From Duganella lactea (lineage in GTDB: Bacteria; Pseudomonadota; Gammaproteobacteria; Burkholderiales; Burkholderiaceae_D), in contig NZ_WWCP01000007.1 in the NCBI RefSeq assembly GCF_009857505.1, positions 115,762 through 179,761 on the forward strand: a stretch of DNA of 64,000 nt, in the 5' to 3' direction. A program made the position numbers and the translations under genes. Of the stretch, positions 23,045 to 34,088 are shown piece by piece (position 1 is the first letter of the stretch; the number at the start of each line of letters is the position of its first letter). Under the pieces are notes generated by a model. It did no database searches, was not told where the DNA came from, and worked only from the letters and a program-made list of their open reading frames with translations.

Positions 23045-24031
23045 ATGCCAATGTGGACGAAAAAGTACGGTGCTGCAGTGAAAACTTATCAATTAGAACA
23101 ACGATATCGGGTGGCGGACCCGGCCCTCTTCTCGCCCCAGCAGATCACCGCGCTGCTGGGGGCGCTGCCGGACCCCGCCTTCATTCTGACCCGCAGCGGC
23201 CGCTATGCGGCGCTGTTCGGTGGCGCGGACACGCGCTATTACCACGACGGCAGCGAGCTGGTCGGCAAGTCACTGGGCGATGTGCTGCAACCGGAGATGG
23301 TCGCCTGGTTCGAGGCGCAAATCGCGCTCGCGCTGGCCTCGCCGGGCTTGCATGTGGTGGAGTATCCGCTGGCGGCGAATGACGTCAAGGGCGTCAGCGG
23401 CGCCGGCCCGGTCGAGACGATCTGGTTCGAGGGCCGCGTGCAGCGGCTGCAATACGCGGTGCTGGGCGAGGACGCGGTGCTGTGGGTGGCCAGCAATATC
23501 AACGCCAGCAAGAAGCTGGAAACGCAGTTGCGCAAGCAGAGCGAGACCGACGCGCTGAGCGGCCTGCCCAACCGCCGCAAGCTGATGCGCAAGCTGACCG
23601 AGCACTTCGAGCTGTTCCTCCGCTACCAGACGCCGGCCTCGGTGCTGGTCTTCGATATCGACCATTTCAAGAGCCTCAACGACCGGCATGGCCATCTGGC
23701 CGGTGACAAGGCCATCGCGACGACGGCGGCGGTGTGCCGGCAGGCGTTGCGCGGCGCCGATTTTCCGGCACGGCTCGGCGGAGATGAGTTTGTGGTGCTG
23801 ATGCCGCATACCACCCGCGCTCAGGCGCTGCCGATCGCCGAACGCTTGCGCCAGCACATGGTGGAACAGACCGGCACCACCATCAGCGGCGGCCTGAGCG
23901 AGATGTGGCCGGGTGACTGCTCCTATGAGGAAGTGCTGAAGCGGGCGGACGATGCGCTGTACCGCGCCAAGCGCGATGGCCGCAACCGCATCGCCGCCGA
24001 GCGTCGTTCCGGCGCACGCCGGAACCCATAG
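23045..24031 (+). CDS. PAS-like/GGDEF diguanylate cyclase
   Basis: A 328-residue cytoplasmic enzyme that makes c-di-GMP. Residues 30 to about 155 look like a PAS sensor (LLGALPDPAFILTRSGRYAA, AVLWVASNINASKKLETQ). The GGDEF domain (about 165-318) has DALSGLPNRRKLMRK, SVLVFDIDHFKSLNDRHGH, the active-site RLGGDEF, and an inhibitory I-site RGAD five residues before GGDEF, so product feedback is expected. The start is uncertain: ATG at 23045, ATG at 23051 or GTG near 23078 are possible. The last eight codons run into a REP-like repeat, which may have extended the protein. Confidence 0.9.
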   Translation: MPMWTKKYGAAVKTYQLEQRYRVADPALFSPQQITALLGALPDPAFILTRSGRYAALFGGADTRYYHDGSELVGKSLGDVLQPEMVAWFEAQIALALASPGLHVVEYPLAANDVKGVSGAGPVETIWFEGRVQRLQYAVLGEDAVLWVASNINASKKLETQLRKQSETDALSGLPNRRKLMRKLTEHFELFLRYQTPASVLVFDIDHFKSLNDRHGHLAGDKAIATTAAVCRQALRGADFPARLGGDEFVVLMPHTTRAQALPIAERLRQHMVEQTGTTISGGLSEMWPGDCSYEEVLKRADDALYRAKRDGRNRIAAERRSGARRNP

Positions 24032-24072
24032 AACGCCAGCTCAGCATGGGTTCCGGCGTACGCCGGAACGAC
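24003..24072. repeat. REP-like pair of inverted 27-base units
   Basis: The unit at 24003-24029 (GTCGTTCCGGCGCACG..., ending CGGAACCCAT) is repeated in inverted order at 24046-24072 with one changed base, giving a large cruciform with a 16-base spacer. Each arm is itself a palindrome. The element separates the convergent genes for the diguanylate cyclase and clpB and may terminate transcription or protect messages. A related single unit is at 4762-4788. Confidence 0.75.
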
Positions 24073-24078
24073 CAGCGC

Positions 24079-26667
<2,589 letters not shown>

Positions 26668-26698
26668 GGTGATGCTCCGATATATTTAACTATCGCTA

Positions 26699-26726
26699 AC
26701 ATAGGGGCCACCCATAACATTTCAAG
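26699..26726 (-). promoter_or_regulatory. Heat-shock (sigma-32 type) promoter of clpB
   Basis: On the minus strand CTTGAA (26721-26726), a 13-base spacer, then CCCCTATGT (26699-26707) match the sigma-32 consensus CTTGAA-N(13-15)-CCCCATNT. It lies 32-60 bases upstream of the clpB start, just after the moaE stop. This fits heat-shock control of clpB. Confidence 0.8.
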
Positions 26727-26729
26727 GAG

Positions 26730-27188
26730 TCACTGCCACTTATTCAACGCCTGATCGTCGCTGACGCGCGCGTCCACCCAGCGCGCGCCGGCCGGCGTCT
26801 GCTCCTTTTTCCAGAATGGCGCTGCGGTCTTCAGATAGTCGATGATGAACTCGCTCGCGGCGAAGGCCTCGCCGCGGTGCGCCGAGGTCACGGCCACCAG
26901 CACGATCTGGTCCCTCGGCCGCAGCGGGCCGACGCGGTGGATCACCAGCGCGCCGAAGATCGGCCAGCGCTGTTTTGCATGATCGACAATATCGCTGATC
27001 GACTGCTCGGTCATGCCCGGATAATGCTCCAGCTCCATCGCCGACACGGCGGCGCCCTCGTTCAGGTCGCGCACCGTGCCGACGAAGCTGACCACCCCGC
27101 CGACCTGGGGATGGTCGGCGCGCAGCCGGGCGATCTCCGTGCTCAGGTCGAAATCGTCGGTCTGGATGCGGACTTCGGACAGGCTCAT
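26730..27188 (-). CDS. moaE: Molybdopterin synthase catalytic subunit MoaE
   Basis: Large subunit of molybdopterin synthase, which inserts sulfur into precursor Z with MoaD. The product, 152 residues from MSLSEVRIQTDDFDLSTE, has the family stretches GGVVSFVGTVRDLNEG, LEHYPGMTEQSI, VIHRVGPLRPRDQIVLVAVTSAHRGEAF and APFWKKEQ with the catalytic Lys. The upstream in-frame extension is inside the DUF349 gene and is rejected. Its ATG overlaps the DUF349 stop (ATGA), so translation is coupled. moaD is not next to it here. Confidence 0.95.
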   Translation of the reverse strand: MSLSEVRIQTDDFDLSTEIARLRADHPQVGGVVSFVGTVRDLNEGAAVSAMELEHYPGMTEQSISDIVDHAKQRWPIFGALVIHRVGPLRPRDQIVLVAVTSAHRGEAFAASEFIIDYLKTAAPFWKKEQTPAGARWVDARVSDDQALNKWQ

Positions 27189-29629
27189 GTGCGCTCCGCC
27201 GCGCCGATGCGCCGGAACAGCTGCTCGATGCGGCTGGCGGCGCGGGCGTCGGCCAGGGCCGGCATCGCGCACAGCTGCAGATAGGCGGCACTGGCCGACT
27301 GCGGCTTCTGGCCGGATTTCAGCGACGATTGCAGCACTTCCACCTGCATCTTCAGACGCTCGCGGGCGAACTCGGCGCCGCTGTCGACGCCGGCGACGAT
27401 TTCCAGACGCAGGATTTCATCCAGCAACCGGGCGCGGTTGCGCTCCAGTTGTGCCGCGTACTCGCGGCGCTGGCCGTCCACCGCCGCCAGCGCGGCATGG
27501 AAACGGCCTTGCAGCGCGCGCTCGTAATCATTACCCAGCGACGGCAGCTCGGCCCAGCGGGCTTGCCAGCCGGCCACGTCGATGGCGGCGTCGGTGACCA
27601 GTTCGGTTTCCAGCGCCTGCGTCAGGCGCAGCTTGTCGCGCAGCGCGTTGGCCTGGGCGGCACCGGCGCGGCGCTTGATCGCCTCGGCTTGGGCCTGTAC
27701 CTTGCCGGTGGCGTTGTGGTAGCGCTGGCTGATGCGCGCCTCGGCCGCGCGCGGCACCGTGCCGCTGGCGTTCCAGGCGGTGGCGGCGTCCTTCAGCGCC
27801 TTGGCGATGGCGGCCAGCTGGGCCTTGTCATCACCGCTGAAGGTGGCTTCCTCCAGTTGCTGGCAGATCGCCTCGCGCGCGTGCAGATGGGCCTTGCGCT
27901 CGTGGTCGGCGGCGTGGGCGCTTTCCTTGCGCTTGGCAAAGATGGCGTCGCAGGCGGCGCGGAAGCGCTGCCACAGCGCCTGTTCGGTCTTGCGCTCCAG
28001 TGGCAGCGCCTTGGCCTGCTCCTGCCAGCGTTCCTGCAGACGGCGCAGCTGGTCCAGCGTGTGACGCTCGGCCGGGTCCAGCGCCTCGGCTTCGACGATC
28101 AGTTCCTCGCGCTTGGCGGCCTCCAGCTTGCGCTGCTCGGAAAGCGGCGACAGCATGTGCGCCAGCACCTTGTCGAAGGTGTGGTCGAGCTTGCGTTTCT
28201 CCTTGCGGTCGATGGTGCCCAGACGGCCCCACATCTGGCGCAGGCGCTGACCGGCGGCGGCGACGTTTTTCAGGTCCGCGCCGCCGGCCGCGACCGTTTC
28301 GGCCAAGGCTTGCGTTTCGGCGATCAGCGCGTGCGCCTTGGCGGCGTTGGCGTGACGCTCGTCGGCCAGTTGCTTGAAGTGGGCGGCGGCCGGCGCGTAG
28401 GCCGTGGTGCAGGCGGCGTCGAAGCGCTCCCACAGCGATTTCGGCGCGTGGCCGGAGACGGCGTCCAGCGCCTTCCAGCGGTCGCGCATGCTGCCGACCT
28501 TCTTGGCCAGCTCGCTCATCGCCAGTTTCTGGCCGGGCAATTCCTCCACCGCCTTGACCAGCTCCTCGCGCGAGACGTTGCCGCCCCAGCGCGCCCAGTC
28601 ACCCAGGCGCTTGAGTTCGGCGCGGACGTGGTTCAGATGGTCGGTCTGGGCCGGGCTCAGGCGGGTTTTGTGTTCGCGCAGCCATTTGTCGTGCTCGGCG
28701 GCGGTGTGCAGCTGGCCTTGCTCCAGCGCGGCTTCCAGCGCATCCATGATTTCCAGGAATTTCTTGTCGGTTTCCTTGGACGCCGGTTTCGGCTGTTTGG
28801 CGGGCTTGACCGGAGCGGCCCCGGCGGCGGGCGCGGCCGCGGTGACGGCGGCAACGGGCGTTGGCGCCGGGGCCGGGGCCGGCTCGGCCAACACGGCCTG
28901 TTTCTGCGGCGCGGTCAGCGCGGCGCGCGTCTGTTCCAGCACGGCGGCAAAGTCGCTCAGCAGGTGGCGCGGCAAGGCATGGTGTTCCGGCGCCTGCTGA
29001 TACGCCGCCTGGTCGGCGGCGTGGCGCTCCAGCGCCAGCAGCGCCGCGTCCGCCGGCAAGCCGGCTTGCGGCAGCTTGCGCACCGCCGCCATGGCGTCGA
29101 TGATGGTGCGTTGCAGCTTAACCTGCGCTTCCAGCCGTGCCGCCAACGCGGCGCGGGCGGCGGCGTAGTCGGCGGCCAAGGTTGGCACATCGGCCACCAC
29201 CTGCCACTGGCGGTCCAGCTCGGCCACCTGGTTCGGCGTCAGCTTCTCGTCCGCCAACAGCCGTTGCGCCTGCTCCAGGCAGGCCTGGGCTTTTTGTTGC
29301 TCGGCCTGCTGATAGCGGATCGCGTCCAGCCGCCCCTGCATCAGCTTGGCGACGCGGCGGTCGGTGTTGCGCACGGCGGCGAGCACCTGCTCCAGCGCCG
29401 GGCGCGACGTCACATGCTCGGCGGCGCTCAGGCGCACACCGGCGAATTCGCTTTCCAGAATGAGGGCCACCGCGGCCGCTTCGTTGCCGTCCAGCGTGGC
29501 GGCGCGCCGGGTCTGCTCATCGCGACGGCTGGCGGTGGCGGCGCTGGCCGCGACCTGCTCCGGCGACGCGGCCGGGGCGGTGGGAACGGCCGAGGTTTCG
29601 GTCGCACGCTTAAAGAGGAAATCAAACAT
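27185..29629 (-). CDS. DUF349 domain protein
   Basis: An 814-residue, highly charged, largely helical protein built from repeated DUF349-type segments with a long coiled-coil propensity: QALWQRFRAACDAIFAKRKE is the most typical segment, and related W-x-x-F/Y repeats appear (SLWERFDAACTTAYA, LQERWQEQAKAL, LREHKTRLSPAQTDHL). An Ala/Pro-rich linker lies near residues 245-285 (PAPAPTPVAAVTAAAPAAG). Function is unknown for the family; a role in ribosome-associated or stress processes has been proposed for some members but is not shown here. It is cotranscribed with moaE (4-base overlap), an odd pairing. Confidence 0.8.
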   Translation of the reverse strand: MFDFLFKRATETSAVPTAPAASPEQVAASAATASRRDEQTRRAATLDGNEAAAVALILESEFAGVRLSAAEHVTSRPALEQVLAAVRNTDRRVAKLMQGRLDAIRYQQAEQQKAQACLEQAQRLLADEKLTPNQVAELDRQWQVVADVPTLAADYAAARAALAARLEAQVKLQRTIIDAMAAVRKLPQAGLPADAALLALERHAADQAAYQQAPEHHALPRHLLSDFAAVLEQTRAALTAPQKQAVLAEPAPAPAPTPVAAVTAAAPAAGAAPVKPAKQPKPASKETDKKFLEIMDALEAALEQGQLHTAAEHDKWLREHKTRLSPAQTDHLNHVRAELKRLGDWARWGGNVSREELVKAVEELPGQKLAMSELAKKVGSMRDRWKALDAVSGHAPKSLWERFDAACTTAYAPAAAHFKQLADERHANAAKAHALIAETQALAETVAAGGADLKNVAAAGQRLRQMWGRLGTIDRKEKRKLDHTFDKVLAHMLSPLSEQRKLEAAKREELIVEAEALDPAERHTLDQLRRLQERWQEQAKALPLERKTEQALWQRFRAACDAIFAKRKESAHAADHERKAHLHAREAICQQLEEATFSGDDKAQLAAIAKALKDAATAWNASGTVPRAAEARISQRYHNATGKVQAQAEAIKRRAGAAQANALRDKLRLTQALETELVTDAAIDVAGWQARWAELPSLGNDYERALQGRFHAALAAVDGQRREYAAQLERNRARLLDEILRLEIVAGVDSGAEFARERLKMQVEVLQSSLKSGQKPQSASAAYLQLCAMPALADARAASRIEQLFRRIGAAERT

Positions 29630-29708
29630 GGTGCGCTATGGTGATGGCTAAAACCACCATCATAGCAAAGCGGGCGACATTTGCCCCGCTAGCGCGATAC
29701 GAGGGTGG

Positions 29709-30416
29709 TTATTTCATAATTGCATCATCGCGCGACGCTGGTCGCGCGGGCTTCGGCACCGGCCGCGTCAGCACCTCGTCCCGCCCGGCGAGCGGCAGCG
29801 CCTGCAGGCCGGGGATGGTGATCTGGGCGTCGTCGACCGCATCGCCCGGCAAGGCGCGCCGGCGCGCCGCCACCTGGGCCGCCTCCGCCGGCGGCAGGCC
29901 GGAGCGTTTCATTTCATGCAGGTGCTTGTCGTGCATCATCAGCTGGTTGGCGATGGAGAACCAGGTTTCGCCGGCGATCGCATTGCGCGCCAACACAAAC
30001 AGTTCGCGCTCCTCTTTTTCCAGCCGCTTCAACAGCGCCGCACAGAACGTGTCGATGCTGTCGCACACCTCGCTGACCTGCTCGTCGCGAACATCGGCCA
30101 GCGCGCCCAGCTTGTCCTGCAGCAGGCGGATCGAGGTCAGCGCGGCCTGGTTCAGGCGGCTGAGTTCATCGAGCAGATGGTCGGCGCGTTCGGTGGCGTC
30201 GCGCAGCGCCGGGATCAGGTACATCTCGGTCTTGCGCCAATGGCAGGCCTGGTACAGGGTGTTCAGGCTTTCGCAGGCATATTCCAGCTGCGACAGGGTC
30301 ATGCGGTTCTGCTGCATGAGCGTGGTGCGCACATACTTTTGGAACGATAGCAAACTGAGTCGAACGCTGGCTTGTTCGACGGACAGCGCGACCAGCGTGT
30401 ATGTGGCGGTTAACAT
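29709..30416 (-). CDS. Unknown protein, probable helical bundle (hemerythrin-like?)
   Basis: A 235-residue soluble protein, predicted mainly helical (residues 30-165). Spaced acidic and His positions (CHWRKTEMYLIPAL; EKEERELFVLARNAI; MMHDKHLHEMKR) recall the four-helix hemerythrin fold with its H-x(3-4)-E signals, but the pattern is incomplete and I cannot assign iron binding. The last 60 residues are rich in Ala, Arg and Pro and likely disordered (PPAEAAQVAARRR, TRPVPKPARPASRDD). It stands alone between the DUF349 gene and the acetyltransferase, both on the same strand. No function is claimed. Confidence 0.6.
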   Translation of the reverse strand: MLTATYTLVALSVEQASVRLSLLSFQKYVRTTLMQQNRMTLSQLEYACESLNTLYQACHWRKTEMYLIPALRDATERADHLLDELSRLNQAALTSIRLLQDKLGALADVRDEQVSEVCDSIDTFCAALLKRLEKEERELFVLARNAIAGETWFSIANQLMMHDKHLHEMKRSGLPPAEAAQVAARRRALPGDAVDDAQITIPGLQALPLAGRDEVLTRPVPKPARPASRDDAIMK

Positions 30417-30545
30417 TCTGACGGACTCCCAGTGCTGGTATGGTGGAAGTAAAAGTGTAAAGTTTCCCGACAGCGGCGCTTTGCGCTAGCACAAACCCGC
30501 CCCGCGCTTTGCAGTACCCAATATATCTCAAGCCCGCCACGAATG

Positions 30546-32951
30546 CTATCGCAACGGCAATTGCAAACGCACCATGCCCGCCTCGGGATGCGGCAGCACC
30601 ACACCGCCGAAGTGCCGTATCATTTTTTGCACGCCGGTGTTCTCGGACAGCGCGTCGCCGACGATCTCGCGCGTGCCCCTGGCGCGGAAATAATCCACCA
30701 GCTTCTGGAACAGAATGTAGCCCAGCCCCTTGCCTTTCAAGTCGGAACGCACGATGACGGCGAACTCGGCCGATTGATTGTCCGGGTCCAGCACCGCCCG
30801 CACCACGCCCAGCGTTTCGGCCTCGCCGCGGGCGTTGGGCCGGGTGGCGATGAAGGCCATGGCGCGGTCGTAATCGATTTGCGTCAGCCGCGCCAGCTGC
30901 GCCGGCGGCAGCTCGCGCATCGCCGAAAAGAAGCGCAGGCGGATGTCGTCCGGCGCCAGCGCGGCGAAAAATTGCTGATGCTGCGGGGCGTCCTCCGGCC
31001 GGATCGGCCGCAGCAGGATCTGGCCGCCGTTCCAGTCGAGCCGCTCCTCCAGTTCCTGCGGATACGGACGGATGGCCAGCTCGGCGCGCCGGCCGCGCGC
31101 CTTGGCCAGATGCAGCCGCGCGCCCAGCGCCACCACGCCGCCGCCGATGGCCAGCAGCGGATTAAGGTCCAGCTCGCTTAATTCCGGCAGATCGGCCACC
31201 ATGTCGGCCACCTGCACCAGCGTGTGGATCAGCGCGTCGGCATCGGCCTCGGTCTGGCCTTGCGCCAGCAGCCGCGAGACACGCGTGCGGCTGACCATGT
31301 CGCGTGCCAGCGTCATGTTCAACGGCGGCAGGCCGGCGGCGCGGTCGGCCGCCACGTCGGCGGCGATGCCCCCCTGGCCGAAGAACACCACCGGCCCGAA
31401 CACCGGATCGTGGCTGATCTGGATGCGCGCCGCCGCCAGCGTGGCGCCAGCCAGCGCGGCCTGCTGCGGCGTCGCCAGCGCGATGCCGTAGGCCGCCATC
31501 AGCGCGCGCGCGTCGGCGTCGGACAGCGCGCTGCGGCCGTCGTGCAGCGCCGCCTGCACCAGCTGGCGCGCCGTCGCGCGGCCGCCGGCGCTGGTGGTCG
31601 GCACACCGACCGGCACCTCCATCAGCAAGGCCTGATTGCGCCGGTACTGGGCGATCTGCAGGAAGCCGTGAATGGCCTTTTCCGGCGTGTCGTAGGTCGG
31701 CAAGCCGGCGTCGGCGAACACCCGGCGCGCCTGCGCCACCGAGTCACCGCCCAACCAGCACGACAGCACACTCTTGCCGGCCGCCCGCATCAACGGCGCC
31801 ACCGCCTCGGCGATCCGGTGGCTCGGCAGCATGGCGGTGGGCGCGTGCAGGAACAGCAGCGCGTCGGCCTGCGGCTCCCGCAGCAAGGCCTGCACGGCGC
31901 TGGTGTAGCGCTCGACCTGCGCATCGGCCAGCAGCACCACCGGATTGTCGTGCGGCGCGCCGGCCTGCGTCAGCAGCTTTTGCGTCGCCGGCGACAGCGC
32001 CGCCAGTTGCGCGCCGCTGCCGGCCAGCGCGTCGCTGGCGATCAGCCGCAGGCCGCCGCCGTTGGTCAGCACCGCCAGCCGTTCGCCCCGCTGCGGCCGC
32101 TGACGCGCCAGCGTTTCGACGGCGTCGAACAGGTCGTCGGTGGAGTTCACGCGCAGCATGCCGGCGCGGCGGATGGCGGCGTCGAATACCAGATCGGCGC
32201 CGGGGGCGGCGTCGCGCCCCATTTTCAGCACGATGACCGGCTTGCCGCGCGCCGCCAGCCGTCCGGCCGACATGAATTTGCGCGCGCTGCTCACGTGCTC
32301 GATGCACAGCAGGATGGCTTCGGTTTCGCTATCGGCCGCCAGGTAGTCCAGCAAGTCGCCGAAATCGACATCGACGCCATCGCCCATGGCGACGAAGCGC
32401 GAGAAGCCGATGCCGCGCTGGCCGGCCCAGTCCAGCACCGCCGTCGCCAGCGCCGCCGATTGCGATACGAAAGCCAGCTTGCCTTTCTTAGCCGCCATCT
32501 GCGTGAAGCTGGCGTCCAGCCCCAGCGCCGGCGATTGCAGGCCGGCGCTGCCGGCGCCGAGCACGCGCAGCAGATACGGCCGCGCCGCTTCCAGCATCGG
32601 CTGGCGCAGGCCCCGGCCACCGTGGTGGCCCGGATCAGCCGTCATGACGATGGCGGCCTTGCCGCCGGCCTGCCCCAGCTCATGGATCAGGCCCGGCACC
32701 GTGGCCGGCGGCGTGCAGATGATGGCCAGGTCCGGCGCGCCCGGCAGCGCGCTGACGCGGCCAGCCGTCGCCAGTCCCTGCAATCGCTGGTGCTTGGGGT
32801 TGACCGGCCACACCATGCCGCCGTTGCGGGCAAAGTCGCCGGCCAGCAAATTGACCAGCACCCGCGTCCCGATGCGCTGCGGATTGTCCGAGGCGCCGAT
32901 GACGGCGACCGAGCGGGGTTGGAACAGGCGGTCGAGATTGCGGATGCTCAT
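30546..32951 (-). CDS. Pat-type protein lysine acetyltransferase with truncated ATP-grasp segment
   Basis: A NDP-forming acetyl-CoA synthetase-like protein fused to a C-terminal GNAT domain, the Pat/PatZ layout known to acetylate lysines. Residues 1-280 form the CoA-binding Rossmann part (SVAVIGASDNPQRIGTRVLVN, VWPVNPKHQRLQG, FVSQSAALATAVLDWAGQRG). The GNAT part at the end has RLRFFSAMRELP, GVVRAVLDPDNQSAEFAVIV and KGKGLGYILFQKLVDYF. Between LAAYGIALATP and ISHDPVFGPVVFFGQGG, near residue 505, about 70 residues are missing relative to E. coli PatZ, including the K-x-x-SPDI-x-HK nucleotide-binding stretch. Total length 801 against about 886. Confidence 0.85.
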   Translation of the reverse strand: MSIRNLDRLFQPRSVAVIGASDNPQRIGTRVLVNLLAGDFARNGGMVWPVNPKHQRLQGLATAGRVSALPGAPDLAIICTPPATVPGLIHELGQAGGKAAIVMTADPGHHGGRGLRQPMLEAARPYLLRVLGAGSAGLQSPALGLDASFTQMAAKKGKLAFVSQSAALATAVLDWAGQRGIGFSRFVAMGDGVDVDFGDLLDYLAADSETEAILLCIEHVSSARKFMSAGRLAARGKPVIVLKMGRDAAPGADLVFDAAIRRAGMLRVNSTDDLFDAVETLARQRPQRGERLAVLTNGGGLRLIASDALAGSGAQLAALSPATQKLLTQAGAPHDNPVVLLADAQVERYTSAVQALLREPQADALLFLHAPTAMLPSHRIAEAVAPLMRAAGKSVLSCWLGGDSVAQARRVFADAGLPTYDTPEKAIHGFLQIAQYRRNQALLMEVPVGVPTTSAGGRATARQLVQAALHDGRSALSDADARALMAAYGIALATPQQAALAGATLAAARIQISHDPVFGPVVFFGQGGIAADVAADRAAGLPPLNMTLARDMVSRTRVSRLLAQGQTEADADALIHTLVQVADMVADLPELSELDLNPLLAIGGGVVALGARLHLAKARGRRAELAIRPYPQELEERLDWNGGQILLRPIRPEDAPQHQQFFAALAPDDIRLRFFSAMRELPPAQLARLTQIDYDRAMAFIATRPNARGEAETLGVVRAVLDPDNQSAEFAVIVRSDLKGKGLGYILFQKLVDYFRARGTREIVGDALSENTGVQKMIRHFGGVVLPHPEAGMVRLQLPLR

Positions 32952-32957
32952 GACAGG

Positions 32958-33962
32958 CTACCAGCGGGAGGAATGGTCTTCGGTCACGCCCATCAACTGC
33001 GAGACCATGCGTTTGGGTTGATCGGGCGCGGCGCGCACCCAGCCGCTGAAGGTGCCGACCGGCTGCAGGTAACGACTGGCCGCCAGCAGCATCTTGCGGT
33101 GGTCGCGGCGCGCGCCCTCGGGCGTGAAATACAGGTCCAGCATATCGTCTTCGGTGAAGATATGCCATGGCGACAGCGCGTCCTTTTTATCGTACAGGAA
33201 GTGCGCCGGGCCGAGCGCGATCAGGTCGCCGTCCAGCCACAGCGCGTTTTCGCGGTCGCCGAAGTAGCCGGCCTGCAGGTTGAAGCCCAGCTCCATATTG
33301 TGCGCCGAGGCCCAGCGCCACGCCGTGTTGCGCGCCAGCAGACCGTTGGAATAGTCGAAGCTGGCGACGCCGCCATCGAGCTTGAATTCATCGCGCCAGG
33401 TGCGCACCTCGCCGCGCAACGGCATGGCGGACGATTTCTGCGTCGCGTGCACCGAACCGTTGGCGACCGGGCCGCTGGCCAGCAGCAGCGGTGACGGTGA
33501 CGGGCCGAAGCCGGCGTCCACCTCCAGATAGTCGCAACGCAGCGCCAGTTGGTAGCCGCCGGCGCCATCGGCGTCAAGGCGGATGTCGCAGGCGCGCGTT
33601 GTAAACCGGCTCGATCCGCCGGCGTGATCGGCCAGTGTGGCCGAGACCAGCGGCAGGCCATCCTCGGAAAAATTGGCCAGCATGTCGCCGTCCTTGCGAT
33701 CGAAGGCGTAGGCGAAGGCGGTGCTGGTCCAGCCCAGATCGACGATGGCGACCGCGCAAAACACTTCCTCGGTGCACAGCGCGACGTAATGCCAGCGCTT
33801 GTGGTGGAAGCGCCGCCACAGCCGGCCGCGGGCGAACGGCGCGGCCAGCCGGCTCCAGTCGATGCCGCCGACCTGGCCGGCGTAGCGTCCAAACAGCGGT
33901 TGGCCATCGGCCGCCAGCAGGCTGGCGGGGGCGGCCGGCAGGCCTGATATCGGTTCGGTCAT
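32958..33962 (-). CDS. DUF2804 family protein
   Basis: A 334-residue protein of the DUF2804 family, which is found in many bacteria and lacks a known role. Typical stretches are GIDWSRLAAPFARGRLWRRF, HHKRWHYVALCTEEVFCAVAIVD, DYSNGLLARNTAWRWASA and GFNLQAGYFGDRENALWLDGD, consistent with a two-sheet beta fold. The most probable start is the ATG giving MTEPISGLPAAP; two upstream ATGs (33980 and 34022) are possible but encroach on the divergent PAS-GGDEF gene's promoter region. It ends 6 bases before the acetyltransferase start on the same strand, so they are probably cotranscribed. Confidence 0.78.
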   Translation of the reverse strand: MTEPISGLPAAPASLLAADGQPLFGRYAGQVGGIDWSRLAAPFARGRLWRRFHHKRWHYVALCTEEVFCAVAIVDLGWTSTAFAYAFDRKDGDMLANFSEDGLPLVSATLADHAGGSSRFTTRACDIRLDADGAGGYQLALRCDYLEVDAGFGPSPSPLLLASGPVANGSVHATQKSSAMPLRGEVRTWRDEFKLDGGVASFDYSNGLLARNTAWRWASAHNMELGFNLQAGYFGDRENALWLDGDLIALGPAHFLYDKKDALSPWHIFTEDDMLDLYFTPEGARRDHRKMLLAASRYLQPVGTFSGWVRAAPDQPKRMVSQLMGVTEDHSSRW

Positions 33963-34088
33963 GGGCGCTATTCTAATCATGTTTTCAACATTGCCCGCGA
34001 CAGAAGTGACGTTTTTTCGCATCGTTCACGCCAAAGGCGATATTTCCGTGCAGAATAACCTCAACCTCTCTCGCAACGCTAGACACCG

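Noticed and set aside
23045..24031. Loss of I-site control in the diguanylate cyclase
   Set aside because: RGAD lies five residues before GGDEF, as needed for the inhibitory site.
27329..29644. 771-residue open frame opposite the DUF349 gene
   Set aside because: Antisense shadow of a low-complexity coding strand.
31224..33494. 756-residue open frame opposite the Pat-type gene and the DUF2804 gene
   Set aside because: It spans two real genes on the other strand and has no motif.
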